DNA from: an uncultured Bacillota bacterium
GTDB taxonomy: Bacteria > Bacillota > Clostridia > Tissierellales > Tepidimicrobiaceae
Length of the DNA stretch: 6,079 bases
Direction of reading: 5' to 3'
Assembly (NCBI GenBank): GCA_937967955.1
Contig: CALBUB010000039.1
Coordinates: forward strand, 1-6,079
This document shows positions 1 to 6,079 of the stretch, piece after piece. The translations under genes were made by a program, and so were the position numbers. Each line of letters starts with the position of its first letter. Position 1 is the first letter of the stretch. The notes beneath the pieces are model-generated. The model saw only the letters and a program-made list of their open reading frames with translations, ran no database searches and was not told the DNA's origin.

Positions 1-92
1 TTAAAATGTTCTGAAAATGCTTTTATCAAAGCTGATGGCCATTCATATATCAAAAAAGTACCATGAATAATATCATCAATAATACATTGCAT
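1..92 (-). CDS. Possible start of an unidentified ORF, cut by the window edge
   Basis: An ATG at 92-90 opens a reading frame that stays open for 30 codons to the window edge, beginning MQCIIDDIIHGTFLIYEWPS. I do not recognise it. The ATG lies only six bases after the stop of the 239-residue gene, and is preceded by a weak purine stretch (AGAGTGAT) that sits very close to it, so initiation is uncertain. The frame is the same as that of the upstream gene, so this could also be sequence 3' of an in-frame TAG in a longer gene. Thirty open codons in AT-rich DNA is modest evidence; the tight spacing is what makes a real, co-transcribed gene plausible. Confidence 0.3.
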   Translation of the reverse strand, partial: MQCIIDDIIHGTFLIYEWPSALIKAFSEHF

Positions 93-98
93 ATCACT

Positions 99-818
99 CT
101 AATCTTTAGAATACATTCTTTCAGGTAATACATCCCAAAATTCAATTAAAGCTTTACAATACTTGTGAAATTCACAATCGTTTATATTCAATACTTGCTC
201 GTTTAAGGTAGTCTTATATAAGTCTAATAAATCTTGTTCAAAAAATTCAGTTTTAAAGAAATCGGGTCTTAATTTCTTAAGTTGAGTTGCAGACCAACCA
301 TCTCCATGTTTAATTACATTGACTAGTAATCTAAGTTCATCGATCTTATGCCAACATTTGAGTTTTTCTATGTCTTGATTAAACTCCAAAAATATTTCTT
401 TTATGTCTTCTATTCCCCTTGTACAAAAATCTTTGAAAAGAATTTCATTGCCTTTTTTATCAATAAATTTATGTGTCTTTGTAATTTCTTCATAAACAAA
501 TTTTCTAACTTGCTGCTCCCAAAATTGATATAATGTTGATATCCACATGAGCTTTGTATTATATCTCATTAGAGCCATACTTTCGTAATGCTCTAGTCCA
601 GTTAACCAGGCATCCTCAGCTAGGATTGCAGGATCATGATAATCAGGATTATAATGTTTCCCTAGCTCTTGATACTTTTTTTCAGCAATGGCATTTGATT
701 CATCTTCTATGTTTTCAAAAATTGGCTTTATTCTTTTTGAATATGTATAATATATTAATTTTATTGACCCTTGAAACTTCTTCCGAAGCGTATCATATAA
801 ATATAATTGAGCTCTCAT
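99..818 (-). CDS. Uncharacterised 239-residue protein, possibly distantly HEPN-like
   Basis: I do not recognise a named family. The protein is soluble: no signal peptide or membrane segment is visible. It looks mostly alpha-helical, with a tryptophan-rich helix around residues 85-115 (MWISTLYQFWEQQV). The most distinctive stretch is residues 161-190: R163, N167, K170, H171, then GDG and RPDFF. R and H in a late helix recall HEPN nucleases and abortive-infection proteins, but the spacing here is R-x7-H rather than the usual R-x4-6-H, so the resemblance is only suggestive. The C-terminus (FWDVLPERMYSKD) looks like a natural end. The ATG at 818-816 is the only usual start before an in-frame stop at 854-852; a weak AGGTG lies 11 bases upstream. 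It follows the Gabija-like pair on the same strand after a 146-bp gap and may be an accessory or an independent defence gene. It is clearly a coding sequence; the function is unknown. Confidence 0.85.
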   Translation of the reverse strand: MRAQLYLYDTLRKKFQGSIKLIYYTYSKRIKPIFENIEDESNAIAEKKYQELGKHYNPDYHDPAILAEDAWLTGLEHYESMALMRYNTKLMWISTLYQFWEQQVRKFVYEEITKTHKFIDKKGNEILFKDFCTRGIEDIKEIFLEFNQDIEKLKCWHKIDELRLLVNVIKHGDGWSATQLKKLRPDFFKTEFFEQDLLDLYKTTLNEQVLNINDCEFHKYCKALIEFWDVLPERMYSKD

Positions 819-964
819 TGTAGATATAACACCTACCGTTCTAAAATCTAATTATTAATAGTTATAAATTAATATAAAACTTTAAATAAACTCCAACATT
901 TCAAAGGTTCTGTTATAATCTCCAACTAAATTTTCCTTAAAATATCTTTTTCTTTGTCTAAATC
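819..964. other. Intergenic spacer, almost pure A+T
   Basis: This stretch separates the helicase stop from the 239-residue gene. It contains no convincing terminator hairpin, so read-through from the upstream genes is possible. It holds a direct repeat of CTCCAAC (plus strand, 891-897 and 920-926, 29 bp apart) and a 7-bp all-A/T inverted repeat (853-859 with 868-874). No ORF worth calling was seen. Confidence 0.6.
861..896 (-). promoter_or_regulatory. Weak candidate promoter for the 239-residue gene
   Basis: Read on the minus strand, TTGGAG (896-891) is followed after 16 bases by TATTAA (874-869). An alternative -10, TATAAC (866-861), matches the consensus better but has a poor -35. Either would place the transcript start about 40-50 bases before the ATG. 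In DNA this rich in A and T such matches are common, so this is a guess. It would matter because it would let the gene be expressed apart from the helicase gene. Confidence 0.22.
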
Positions 965-2680
965 TTATTGTTTTTCTAAATCAATTACATTAAAACCAAT
1001 AGTTTCTAATTGCTGTTTATTTCCCTTGGATAATTTTGGTACATTTATAAACAAATTCTTCTTTGCTCTACTCAACGCTACATAATATACTCTATTCTCC
1101 TCTTTGTCTAAATTTGGATTTAATATAAATTCCAAACCTTTTTCCTCATCAAAATCATCATTGTCTAAAGGTATGATTACCAACACACTCTTAAATTCAT
1201 CGCCCTTAGATTTATGTATAGTTCTGTTTAAACTATCATCATCACTTATTTTAACACCAATTGCAATTTTTTTATATTTTAGATTTCTATAGTATTCATT
1301 AATGCTGCCACTTGTTATTTTTGATTTAATATCATAATAACCTGCGATGTAATTATTATAATAATCCTTAACTGAACTATCTTTATATTTTTCATATTCA
1401 TTGACAAGCCTTTTTAGATTTTGTAAAGCCTCTTTATCGCTAAAACCTTCTGTTTTTCTATAGGCAATTTTCATATATTTTATTGCATCTTTGATTTTTC
1501 CCTGTATACAATGCTCTATTGCTGTTATTGTATATGTTATTATCCATCCCCTATCACTATTTCCATCTGTAAATATTGGTTCATTAATATTTTCTGAATC
1601 GAAAAAACTATCATATTTAAATTTCATAGCATTAGATACATCATTTCTATATGTTAATGTGCAAAGTTTTTTGTCTCCAGATATTTTTACAGCTTTATAA
1701 TATGCATCTAAAAATCCTCCAACAAGTATATGTGGTAACGGTCCAGTTTTATTACATGGACTAATTTGTTTAAAATTCGTATCATTCCTAACGTGGTTTA
1801 ATATATTAATAATTTCCTGAGTACTTCTATAATTGTTTTCTAGCTTATATAATTTCCCACCTTCTAAATCAAAATTAATAAATTCTTGTACATCTGCTCC
1901 TTGAAAAGAAAAAATAGATTGTCCATAATCTCCTACTACTCCTACTACTGTCTCCTTATCAGCAATCATTTTTAGCATCATAGCTTGAATAGGATTTGTA
2001 TCTTGAAACTCATCAACAAATATGTATGGAAATTTAGCACGCAAAATTTCTAGAATTCTACTATTCTTAGTTAATATTTTATAACTTAAATACAAAATAT
2101 CGTCATGAGCTATTAAAGCCTTTTCCCAGCAAACCTTCTTATACTCAATTAAAGAATCATTTCTTATCATCAATTTACTTGGGTACTTAAATTTTAAATT
2201 GATATCTCCGTCTTGAACTACCCATTGTAAATCTAAAAGTTCCTTTTTTAATTTGTTATAATCCCTTACATATTGTTGATTTGTTCTTTTTAACCACTCT
2301 TGCATAATACTAAAAGTTGGCATTATTTCACTGTGCCCTTCAAATTTTTCTAAAGGTATGTTATATTCATCATTAATAATCCACAAATATGGTTTAACAA
2401 CATGTCTATAAAGAAAACTATGAATAGTACTTACCTCAACTTTATTAATTGCATTGCCTAATCTTCTTTTTATAGTATCTACCCCTATATTAGTATAAGT
2501 AATGCATGCTATTTTCCTAGCATTTGTTAATCGATTAGAATTTTTAATAACATTTTTAATATGATTAATTAGGAACCTAGTTTTTCCTGATCCTGGACCT
2601 GCACATAGTTTAAAATGGCTTTCTATATTTTCTAATAATTCATCGCTACTTTCTAATGTTGTTATCCTTTGTGAATCCAT
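965..2680 (-). CDS. gajB: UvrD/Rep-like SF1 DNA helicase, GajB-type partner of the OLD nuclease
   Basis: A 571-residue superfamily 1A helicase with the full motif set. Motif I (Walker A) is AGPGSGKT at 27-34, Ia TYTN at 61-64, and a TIHSF segment at 85-89. Motif II is VDEFQDTNPIQ at 222-232, III VVGDYGQSIFSFQGA at 248-262, and IV NNYRST at 282-287. Motif V is TIHKSKGDEF at 487-496 and VI YYVALSRAKKNL at 532-543. All catalytic residues look intact, so ATPase activity is expected. The ATG at 2680-2678 has GTGAGG seven bases upstream and lies inside the end of the nuclease gene, overlapping it by 19 bp, which implies translational coupling. In Gabija the GajB protein pairs with GajA in one complex and is thought to sense or process DNA ends and nucleotide state. 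At 571 residues it is longer than the roughly 490 of the Bacillus cereus GajB. A housekeeping UvrD/PcrA is excluded by its short length and its OLD-family neighbour. Confidence 0.9.
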   Translation of the reverse strand: MDSQRITTLESSDELLENIESHFKLCAGPGSGKTRFLINHIKNVIKNSNRLTNARKIACITYTNIGVDTIKRRLGNAINKVEVSTIHSFLYRHVVKPYLWIINDEYNIPLEKFEGHSEIMPTFSIMQEWLKRTNQQYVRDYNKLKKELLDLQWVVQDGDINLKFKYPSKLMIRNDSLIEYKKVCWEKALIAHDDILYLSYKILTKNSRILEILRAKFPYIFVDEFQDTNPIQAMMLKMIADKETVVGVVGDYGQSIFSFQGADVQEFINFDLEGGKLYKLENNYRSTQEIINILNHVRNDTNFKQISPCNKTGPLPHILVGGFLDAYYKAVKISGDKKLCTLTYRNDVSNAMKFKYDSFFDSENINEPIFTDGNSDRGWIITYTITAIEHCIQGKIKDAIKYMKIAYRKTEGFSDKEALQNLKRLVNEYEKYKDSSVKDYYNNYIAGYYDIKSKITSGSINEYYRNLKYKKIAIGVKISDDDSLNRTIHKSKGDEFKSVLVIIPLDNDDFDEEKGLEFILNPNLDKEENRVYYVALSRAKKNLFINVPKLSKGNKQQLETIGFNVIDLEKQ

Positions 2681-4737
2681 TCTATCGCCTCACTTATATA
2701 AGTTGGTACAATAAAATCAAAATGGGCTTTATCTAATAACTTATTTATTTGATTTTTAGAAATAACCTCTGCCAATTCTTGTGCAACAACGCCCTTTTTA
2801 ATAGACATTAGATATCTTGCTGCAACTATATGTGCAATGTTTTCTTCATTATTAAAATTGCCATTATTTGTATGTATGGATATAGTATCCTTGAATTTGT
2901 CATTCCTTATTATATTGATAATTTCAGAAACATCTGTTTTGTTCTTAATTGCATCCATTAAATCCTTAATCTCTTGAGAATTCATTACCGAATCGGTTAT
3001 CAATTCCTTAATAGTTGGATTATGTAAAATAATATCATACTCAAATGTACAGCTAATACCCTTCTGTTGAGAAAATACTCTAATATTGTTTTCTTCAGGA
3101 TTATTTATATATTCACTGACAATTTCATTGGAACAATCCTTATAATCATATTTGTCATCACTATCAAGTTCAAAAGGTAAACATTTTTTCCACCTAGTAT
3201 CTCCTTTTTTCTTCTTAACAGGATCTAAATCAGTTATACATGCAACTTTTTTATTAATTGCATAACTACTCTTAGAAGTATCAAATAACTTTAAAAAATG
3301 TTCAAAATATCGGCCTCCAATATTAATAATAGATGTGTGGGAATCAACTAGGTCATATCCTAAAATCTTTGCAAACTCATGTATAAGCAATTGTTCAGAA
3401 ATTCCTTCTACAAAAATTATATTTTTTGCAAAAAACATATCTGATTTTGTAACATCTAAAAACCTTTGAACATAATTCTTCGAAATTATATCCTCTTTAC
3501 AATCTGTAAACACTTTTCCAGGATATGAAATGTTTATTTCATCTTTTTCTTTACATAATATAATCAAATCATCTAGGCTTGCAGCTGCTGTTATGTTAGG
3601 CGAATGGGATGTTATAAAAATTTGTCTAACTTGATTCTCTTGATTCTGTTTTAGAAACTTTAAAAACTTATATTGCATATTTGGATGTAAGTGGGCCTCA
3701 GGTTCTTCTATTACAAGGATTGAAAAAATTTTTGCATTACTACCTAAATATTCTCCTGATGCATCCTTTTGCATCTTAGCAAGTAAGAGAGAAATGTAAA
3801 TTAGGTTATTATAGCCTAACCCATTTTGACTAACTGGAAGCTTAAATCCTGTTTCATCTTCAACTATTAATTTTAAAGCCGAATATAATTCTGTATCAAG
3901 TATTCTCCCTTCAAAAGATGGTTTCAAATTATCAAATGCAGCCCCCGTTTCTTCTGCGTATTTTAACATATACTTTTTTCCCAGTTCCATTCTACTTTGC
4001 AAAGAACTAATTAGCTTTCCAGCATCTTCTGAAAACTTTTTCTTTCTCTCTTCTATCTTTTTTGTCTTCTCATCATTTTCCATGTCACGGTCCGTCTTAA
4101 TCTCATAATCAATAAAAAAATCAATTACCTCCTTCAACAATGAATTTCTGCCAGTAAATAGATCCCTTTCTACATCTCGTATTGCTGTTAAAAATTGAAA
4201 ATCAAACTTGTTTATAGTTTCTGGTTCTACAACATTCTTATGGTCTGGATTTCCTACATAAATTTTATATATATACTTTCTAATAAAATTGTATTCTATT
4301 TCACGCCAATAATCTTGTACATCATCACTATTAATATTATTTATAATATTCTTATATTCTTTTTCTTCTTTTTCAGGAAGAAAAAATTCGTAAGTTATTA
4401 GAGCTTCGTAGGGTTTGTCTAATTTTGTAAGCCAAGTTGAAACTGTAATCAAGTCATCTGAGTATTCTTCCTCATTTTTTGATTCAGTAAGTTTTGCTGC
4501 TATCCTAATTTTAGGAGGACTTTCTTTTAGCTCTTCAATAGAAATATTTTTATTAAAGTCATCTATACTCAAACTTTTTGATTTTCCATCACTAAAAAGT
4601 AACTCCAATGCCTTTAAAATAGAAGTTTTACCTGAATTGTTATGACCAATTAAAATATTGGTTCCTTCTTTAAAAAATATAGACTTTCTCCCTTTAAAAC
4701 CCCTAAAGTTTTCAAGTATTAATTCAGAAATATACAT
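2662..4737 (-). CDS. gajA: OLD-family ATPase-TOPRIM endonuclease, GajA-type
   Basis: A 691-residue protein (numbering from the ATG). An N-terminal ABC-type ATPase half carries Walker A GHNNSGKT (31-38), the OLD-typical AIRDVERDLF segment (near 185-194) and a signature-like SQNGLGYNN (303-311). It continues with Walker B/D-loop VIEEPEAHLHP (342-352) and the switch histidine in TSHSP (H378). A charged coiled-coil insert spans about 215-265. A TOPRIM nuclease half follows: IIFVEGISEQ with E444, and ITDLDP with D503 and D505, the metal ligands. The C-terminal tail has a TFEYDI segment (near 564-569) and a helical KKGVVAQELA region, both seen in OLD nucleases linked to UvrD helicases. The family nicks or cuts DNA with its ATPase domain as regulator. 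Start: ATG at 4737-4735 is preferred, with GAGGGGG five bases upstream; the TTG just before it (4740) is too close to that site. It leads the unit with the overlapping helicase gene. It is about 110 residues longer than the Bacillus cereus GajA. Confidence 0.92.
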   Translation of the reverse strand: MYISELILENFRGFKGRKSIFFKEGTNILIGHNNSGKTSILKALELLFSDGKSKSLSIDDFNKNISIEELKESPPKIRIAAKLTESKNEEEYSDDLITVSTWLTKLDKPYEALITYEFFLPEKEEKEYKNIINNINSDDVQDYWREIEYNFIRKYIYKIYVGNPDHKNVVEPETINKFDFQFLTAIRDVERDLFTGRNSLLKEVIDFFIDYEIKTDRDMENDEKTKKIEERKKKFSEDAGKLISSLQSRMELGKKYMLKYAEETGAAFDNLKPSFEGRILDTELYSALKLIVEDETGFKLPVSQNGLGYNNLIYISLLLAKMQKDASGEYLGSNAKIFSILVIEEPEAHLHPNMQYKFLKFLKQNQENQVRQIFITSHSPNITAAASLDDLIILCKEKDEINISYPGKVFTDCKEDIISKNYVQRFLDVTKSDMFFAKNIIFVEGISEQLLIHEFAKILGYDLVDSHTSIINIGGRYFEHFLKLFDTSKSSYAINKKVACITDLDPVKKKKGDTRWKKCLPFELDSDDKYDYKDCSNEIVSEYINNPEENNIRVFSQQKGISCTFEYDIILHNPTIKELITDSVMNSQEIKDLMDAIKNKTDVSEIINIIRNDKFKDTISIHTNNGNFNNEENIAHIVAARYLMSIKKGVVAQELAEVISKNQINKLLDKAHFDFIVPTYISEAIEWIHKG
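2688..2693 (-). promoter_or_regulatory. Shine-Dalgarno site of the helicase gene, inside the nuclease gene
   Basis: Minus-strand GTGAGG seven bases before the helicase ATG at 2680. It lies within the last codons of the nuclease gene, so ribosomes finishing the nuclease pass over it and can restart on the helicase. Confidence 0.65.
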
Positions 4738-4742
4738 CAAAT

Positions 4743-4749
4743 CCCCCTC
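4743..4749 (-). promoter_or_regulatory. Shine-Dalgarno site deciding the nuclease start
   Basis: Minus-strand GAGGGGG. It sits five bases before the ATG at 4737, or eight counted from the GAGG core, but only two bases before the upstream in-frame TTG at 4740. The spacing therefore favours the ATG and a 691-residue product. Confidence 0.7.
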
Positions 4750-4776
4750 ACAAAAAAATAATACTATCTTCTTCTA

Positions 4777-4805
4777 AATATAATTGCATATAAAATTCAG
4801 GACAA
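4777..4805 (-). promoter_or_regulatory. Candidate sigma-A-type promoter of the gajA-gajB unit
   Basis: On the minus strand TTGTCC (4805-4800) and TATATT (4782-4777) are separated by exactly 17 bases, matching four of six and five of six consensus positions. The predicted transcript start, near 4770, leaves a short leader of about 33 bases that ends in the strong ribosome site. The -35 box lies inside one arm of a 10-bp inverted repeat, so the promoter may be regulated by a bound protein. This is inference from sequence match only. Confidence 0.5.
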
Positions 4806-4834
4806 CCTATTGTCACTACCATAAGTTGTCCTGA
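4797..4834. promoter_or_regulatory. 10-bp perfect inverted repeat overlapping the -35 box
   Basis: TCAGGACAAC (4797-4806) and GTTGTCCTGA (4825-4834) are exact reverse complements; after one mismatch three more inner pairs form, leaving a 10-base loop. Read on the minus strand the hairpin is followed by ATTTTATAT, so it could act as a modest intrinsic terminator for the restriction gene upstream. Because one arm contains the proposed -35 of the nuclease promoter, it could instead be an operator, or both. The repeat itself is certain; its role is not. Confidence 0.55.
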
Positions 4835-4991
4835 TCTTAATATCAATTTTCTCTAAAATCTTCTACCTTATTATTACTTCAAAATATTTTAACTTGGCTT
4901 GTACAGACCTGTTGGACTCTTAATGAAGTTTTCTTCCATTACCACTTTGATGGTTGTCTATAAAATCCTTATCTTTTGAACCATTATCTTT

Positions 4992-6079
4992 CTAATTTTT
5001 CCATAATTTCTGGAACTCTTCATTAAATTCACTAGTATCTTCACTACTATATAGCGGTAAACCAATTAATCTATATGTGTCGTCTTCGTATTCTAATAAC
5101 TCTTTTTCTCCATATCTTTCTGTAATCTTTTTTAAAAACTCATCTTTCCAGCTATCTCTTTCTTTCAAATAATCACCTTTAGCTTCAATAAAAACTTGGT
5201 AATATTTTCTACTATCTTTTTCTTTTAATAAAAGGATGAAATCAGGCTGAAATCCTCTACCTTTATCAAAGTCATATATTTTATAAACCTCTTCATTCCT
5301 TAAAAGATATACCTTTTCATATTTATCTTCTAAATTTCCTAAGGTATTACTAATATCTTTAATTAATGCCATTTCTTCACTGGTGCCATTAAAAGAGTCT
5401 AAAACATACCAGTCTTCATTTACCAATATATTTTCTAGTTTTTCTGCTTCTTTATCTATTTCAACTACCTTTTCCTTAGGATCTCCAAATATTTCATCAA
5501 AGCTAACAGGTTTAAAGTCTGAGCCAATATAGGGATTTATGATCTTACTTAATTCTTTTTCAAATTTACTCAAAAAATCAAGCAAAATATCTAGTTTTTC
5601 ACTATTAGGAATCTCCTCAAAACTTATTTTTTCTCCTGTGACTATTGGAATATTAAAATTACCCAAATACTTTTCATCGAATAGATCGTCTATACTCTCT
5701 ATTTCTAATTCCTTTTTTAAATTGTTGAATTGGAACAAGGAATCTGATTCTTTCGCTTTCATATTTATTGCTTTATATATAATATTTTTATCAAAATCTT
5801 TAAATTTAGGAATGGGTTCTATAGTCCACTTCGTTCTTTCTTTTATATCCAGCCTTTCTATATCATCTTTTTCATTAAAGCCAAATTTATTTTCTTTTAA
5901 ACTAAAAGTCCTTATCTCATATCCGTTATAAATATCCTTATTTATATCTTCTAATGTACTTTTTCTTCTATTAGGATTTTCTTCCCGTTTATTTTGCCAT
6001 ATTTTTTTATTTTTATAAATCTCAGTTTCTTTAAAACTATCTTTTATTTTAAATATTTTCCTAACCTTATTATCTTTTA
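4992..6079 (-). CDS. Type III restriction-modification-like Res subunit (DEAD/DEAH helicase-nuclease), C-terminal part
   Basis: The frame is open to the window edge, giving 361 visible residues; the internal Met at 5762 is not the start. The helicase motor domains, expected upstream, lie outside the window. The visible part matches the C-terminal region of Res-type proteins. It opens with a lysine-rich KIFKIKDSFKETEIYKN segment, then an alpha/beta linker, then EDWYVLDSFNGTSEE and VYLLRNEEVYKIYDFDKGRG. The endonuclease core follows: PD at 5246-5241 and EAK at 5186-5178 in FIEAKGD, a PD-(D/E)xK site with D, E and K all present. The end (RLIGLPLYSSED...LWKN) is typical. In type III systems Res translocates on DNA and cleaves after two inversely oriented unmethylated sites meet, with a Mod methylase usually encoded just upstream, here unseen. 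A stand-alone helicase-nuclease of the same family is the alternative. No damage is visible. Confidence 0.88.
   Translation of the reverse strand, partial: KDNKVRKIFKIKDSFKETEIYKNKKIWQNKREENPNRRKSTLEDINKDIYNGYEIRTFSLKENKFGFNEKDDIERLDIKERTKWTIEPIPKFKDFDKNIIYKAINMKAKESDSLFQFNNLKKELEIESIDDLFDEKYLGNFNIPIVTGEKISFEEIPNSEKLDILLDFLSKFEKELSKIINPYIGSDFKPVSFDEIFGDPKEKVVEIDKEAEKLENILVNEDWYVLDSFNGTSEEMALIKDISNTLGNLEDKYEKVYLLRNEEVYKIYDFDKGRGFQPDFILLLKEKDSRKYYQVFIEAKGDYLKERDSWKDEFLKKITERYGEKELLEYEDDTYRLIGLPLYSSEDTSEFNEEFQKLWKN

Larger units (their letters stand above)
4741..4991. other. Intergenic region between the Res gene and the Gabija-like pair
   Basis: The half near the nuclease gene holds the inverted repeat, candidate promoter and ribosome site listed separately. 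The rest (about 4835-4991) is less AT-biased around 4895-4960 than its flanks. There a 16-codon minus-strand frame (ATG at 4939, stop at 4889) reads MEENFIKSPTGLYKPS with a poor ribosome site. It looks slightly protein-like and could be a decayed gene fragment, but it is too short to call as a gene. A weak 6-bp inverted repeat (4950-4955 with 4979-4984) has no T-run. Confidence 0.5.

Noticed and set aside
853..874. 7-bp inverted repeat TATTAAT/ATTAATA as a terminator or operator
   Set aside because: The stem is made only of A-T pairs in DNA that is nearly all A+T, so it is expected by chance and would be unstable as a hairpin.
965..2680. Housekeeping UvrD/PcrA or AddA helicase
   Set aside because: The protein is far shorter than those (over 700 residues) and is translationally coupled to an OLD-family nuclease.
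4195..4645. Plus-strand open frames of 68 and 76 codons opposite the nuclease gene
   Set aside because: They are low-complexity shadows (runs of F, I, S) on the complementary strand of a strong coding gene and have no ribosome site or recognisable motif.
4738..4740. TTG as the start of the nuclease gene
   Set aside because: It is only two bases from the GAGGGGG ribosome site, while the next codon, ATG, is at suitable spacing.
4950..4984. ATGGTT/AACCAT inverted repeat as the terminator of the Res gene
   Set aside because: Six pairs with a 23-base loop and no following T-run is too weak.
4992..5762. A complete 256-residue gene starting at the Met at 5762
   Set aside because: The frame continues without a stop to the window edge and the upstream residues also match Res-type proteins, so the Met is internal.
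5539..5931. A 130-codon plus-strand open frame rich in S, L, F and I, resembling a membrane protein
   Set aside because: It is the antisense of the lysine/glutamate-rich Res gene, which gives S/F/L-rich shadows. The minus-strand frame matches a known family.

Overview
The window is very AT-rich, roughly 70% A+T by eye. Its genes use AGA and ATA codons freely and, where a Shine-Dalgarno sequence is clear, it is a strong purine-rich one. This points to a low-GC Bacillota genome, Clostridium-like, although no marker fixes the genus. All genes lie on the minus strand, so transcription runs from high to low coordinates. There is no tRNA, rRNA, CRISPR array or complete mobile element. The content is that of a defence island.

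Layout in the direction of transcription: (1) 6079 to 4992 is the C-terminal 361 residues of a type III restriction-type Res subunit (helicase-nuclease), ending in its PD-(D/E)xK nuclease domain; its start lies outside the window. (2) A 251-bp gap holds a 10-bp inverted repeat and a plausible sigma-A-type promoter for the next genes. (3) 4737 to 2662 is an OLD-family ATPase-TOPRIM nuclease of the GajA type. (4) 2680 to 965 is a UvrD/Rep-like superfamily 1 helicase of the GajB type, whose start overlaps the end of the nuclease gene by 19 bp. (5) A 146-bp, nearly pure A+T gap. (6) 818 to 99 is an uncharacterised 239-residue protein with an R...N-x3-H stretch that faintly resembles HEPN proteins. 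(7) 92 to 1 is the possible beginning of another reading frame that leaves the window.

Genes 3 and 4 together are a Gabija-type anti-phage pair. In Gabija, the TOPRIM nuclease is controlled by its ATPase domain and works with the helicase-like partner against invading DNA. Both proteins here are noticeably larger than the founding Bacillus cereus pair, so this is a divergent or long-form version. The small downstream gene may be an accessory of the pair or an independent neighbour; the sequence alone does not decide. All motifs expected of active enzymes are present, and no frameshift is seen in the complete genes.
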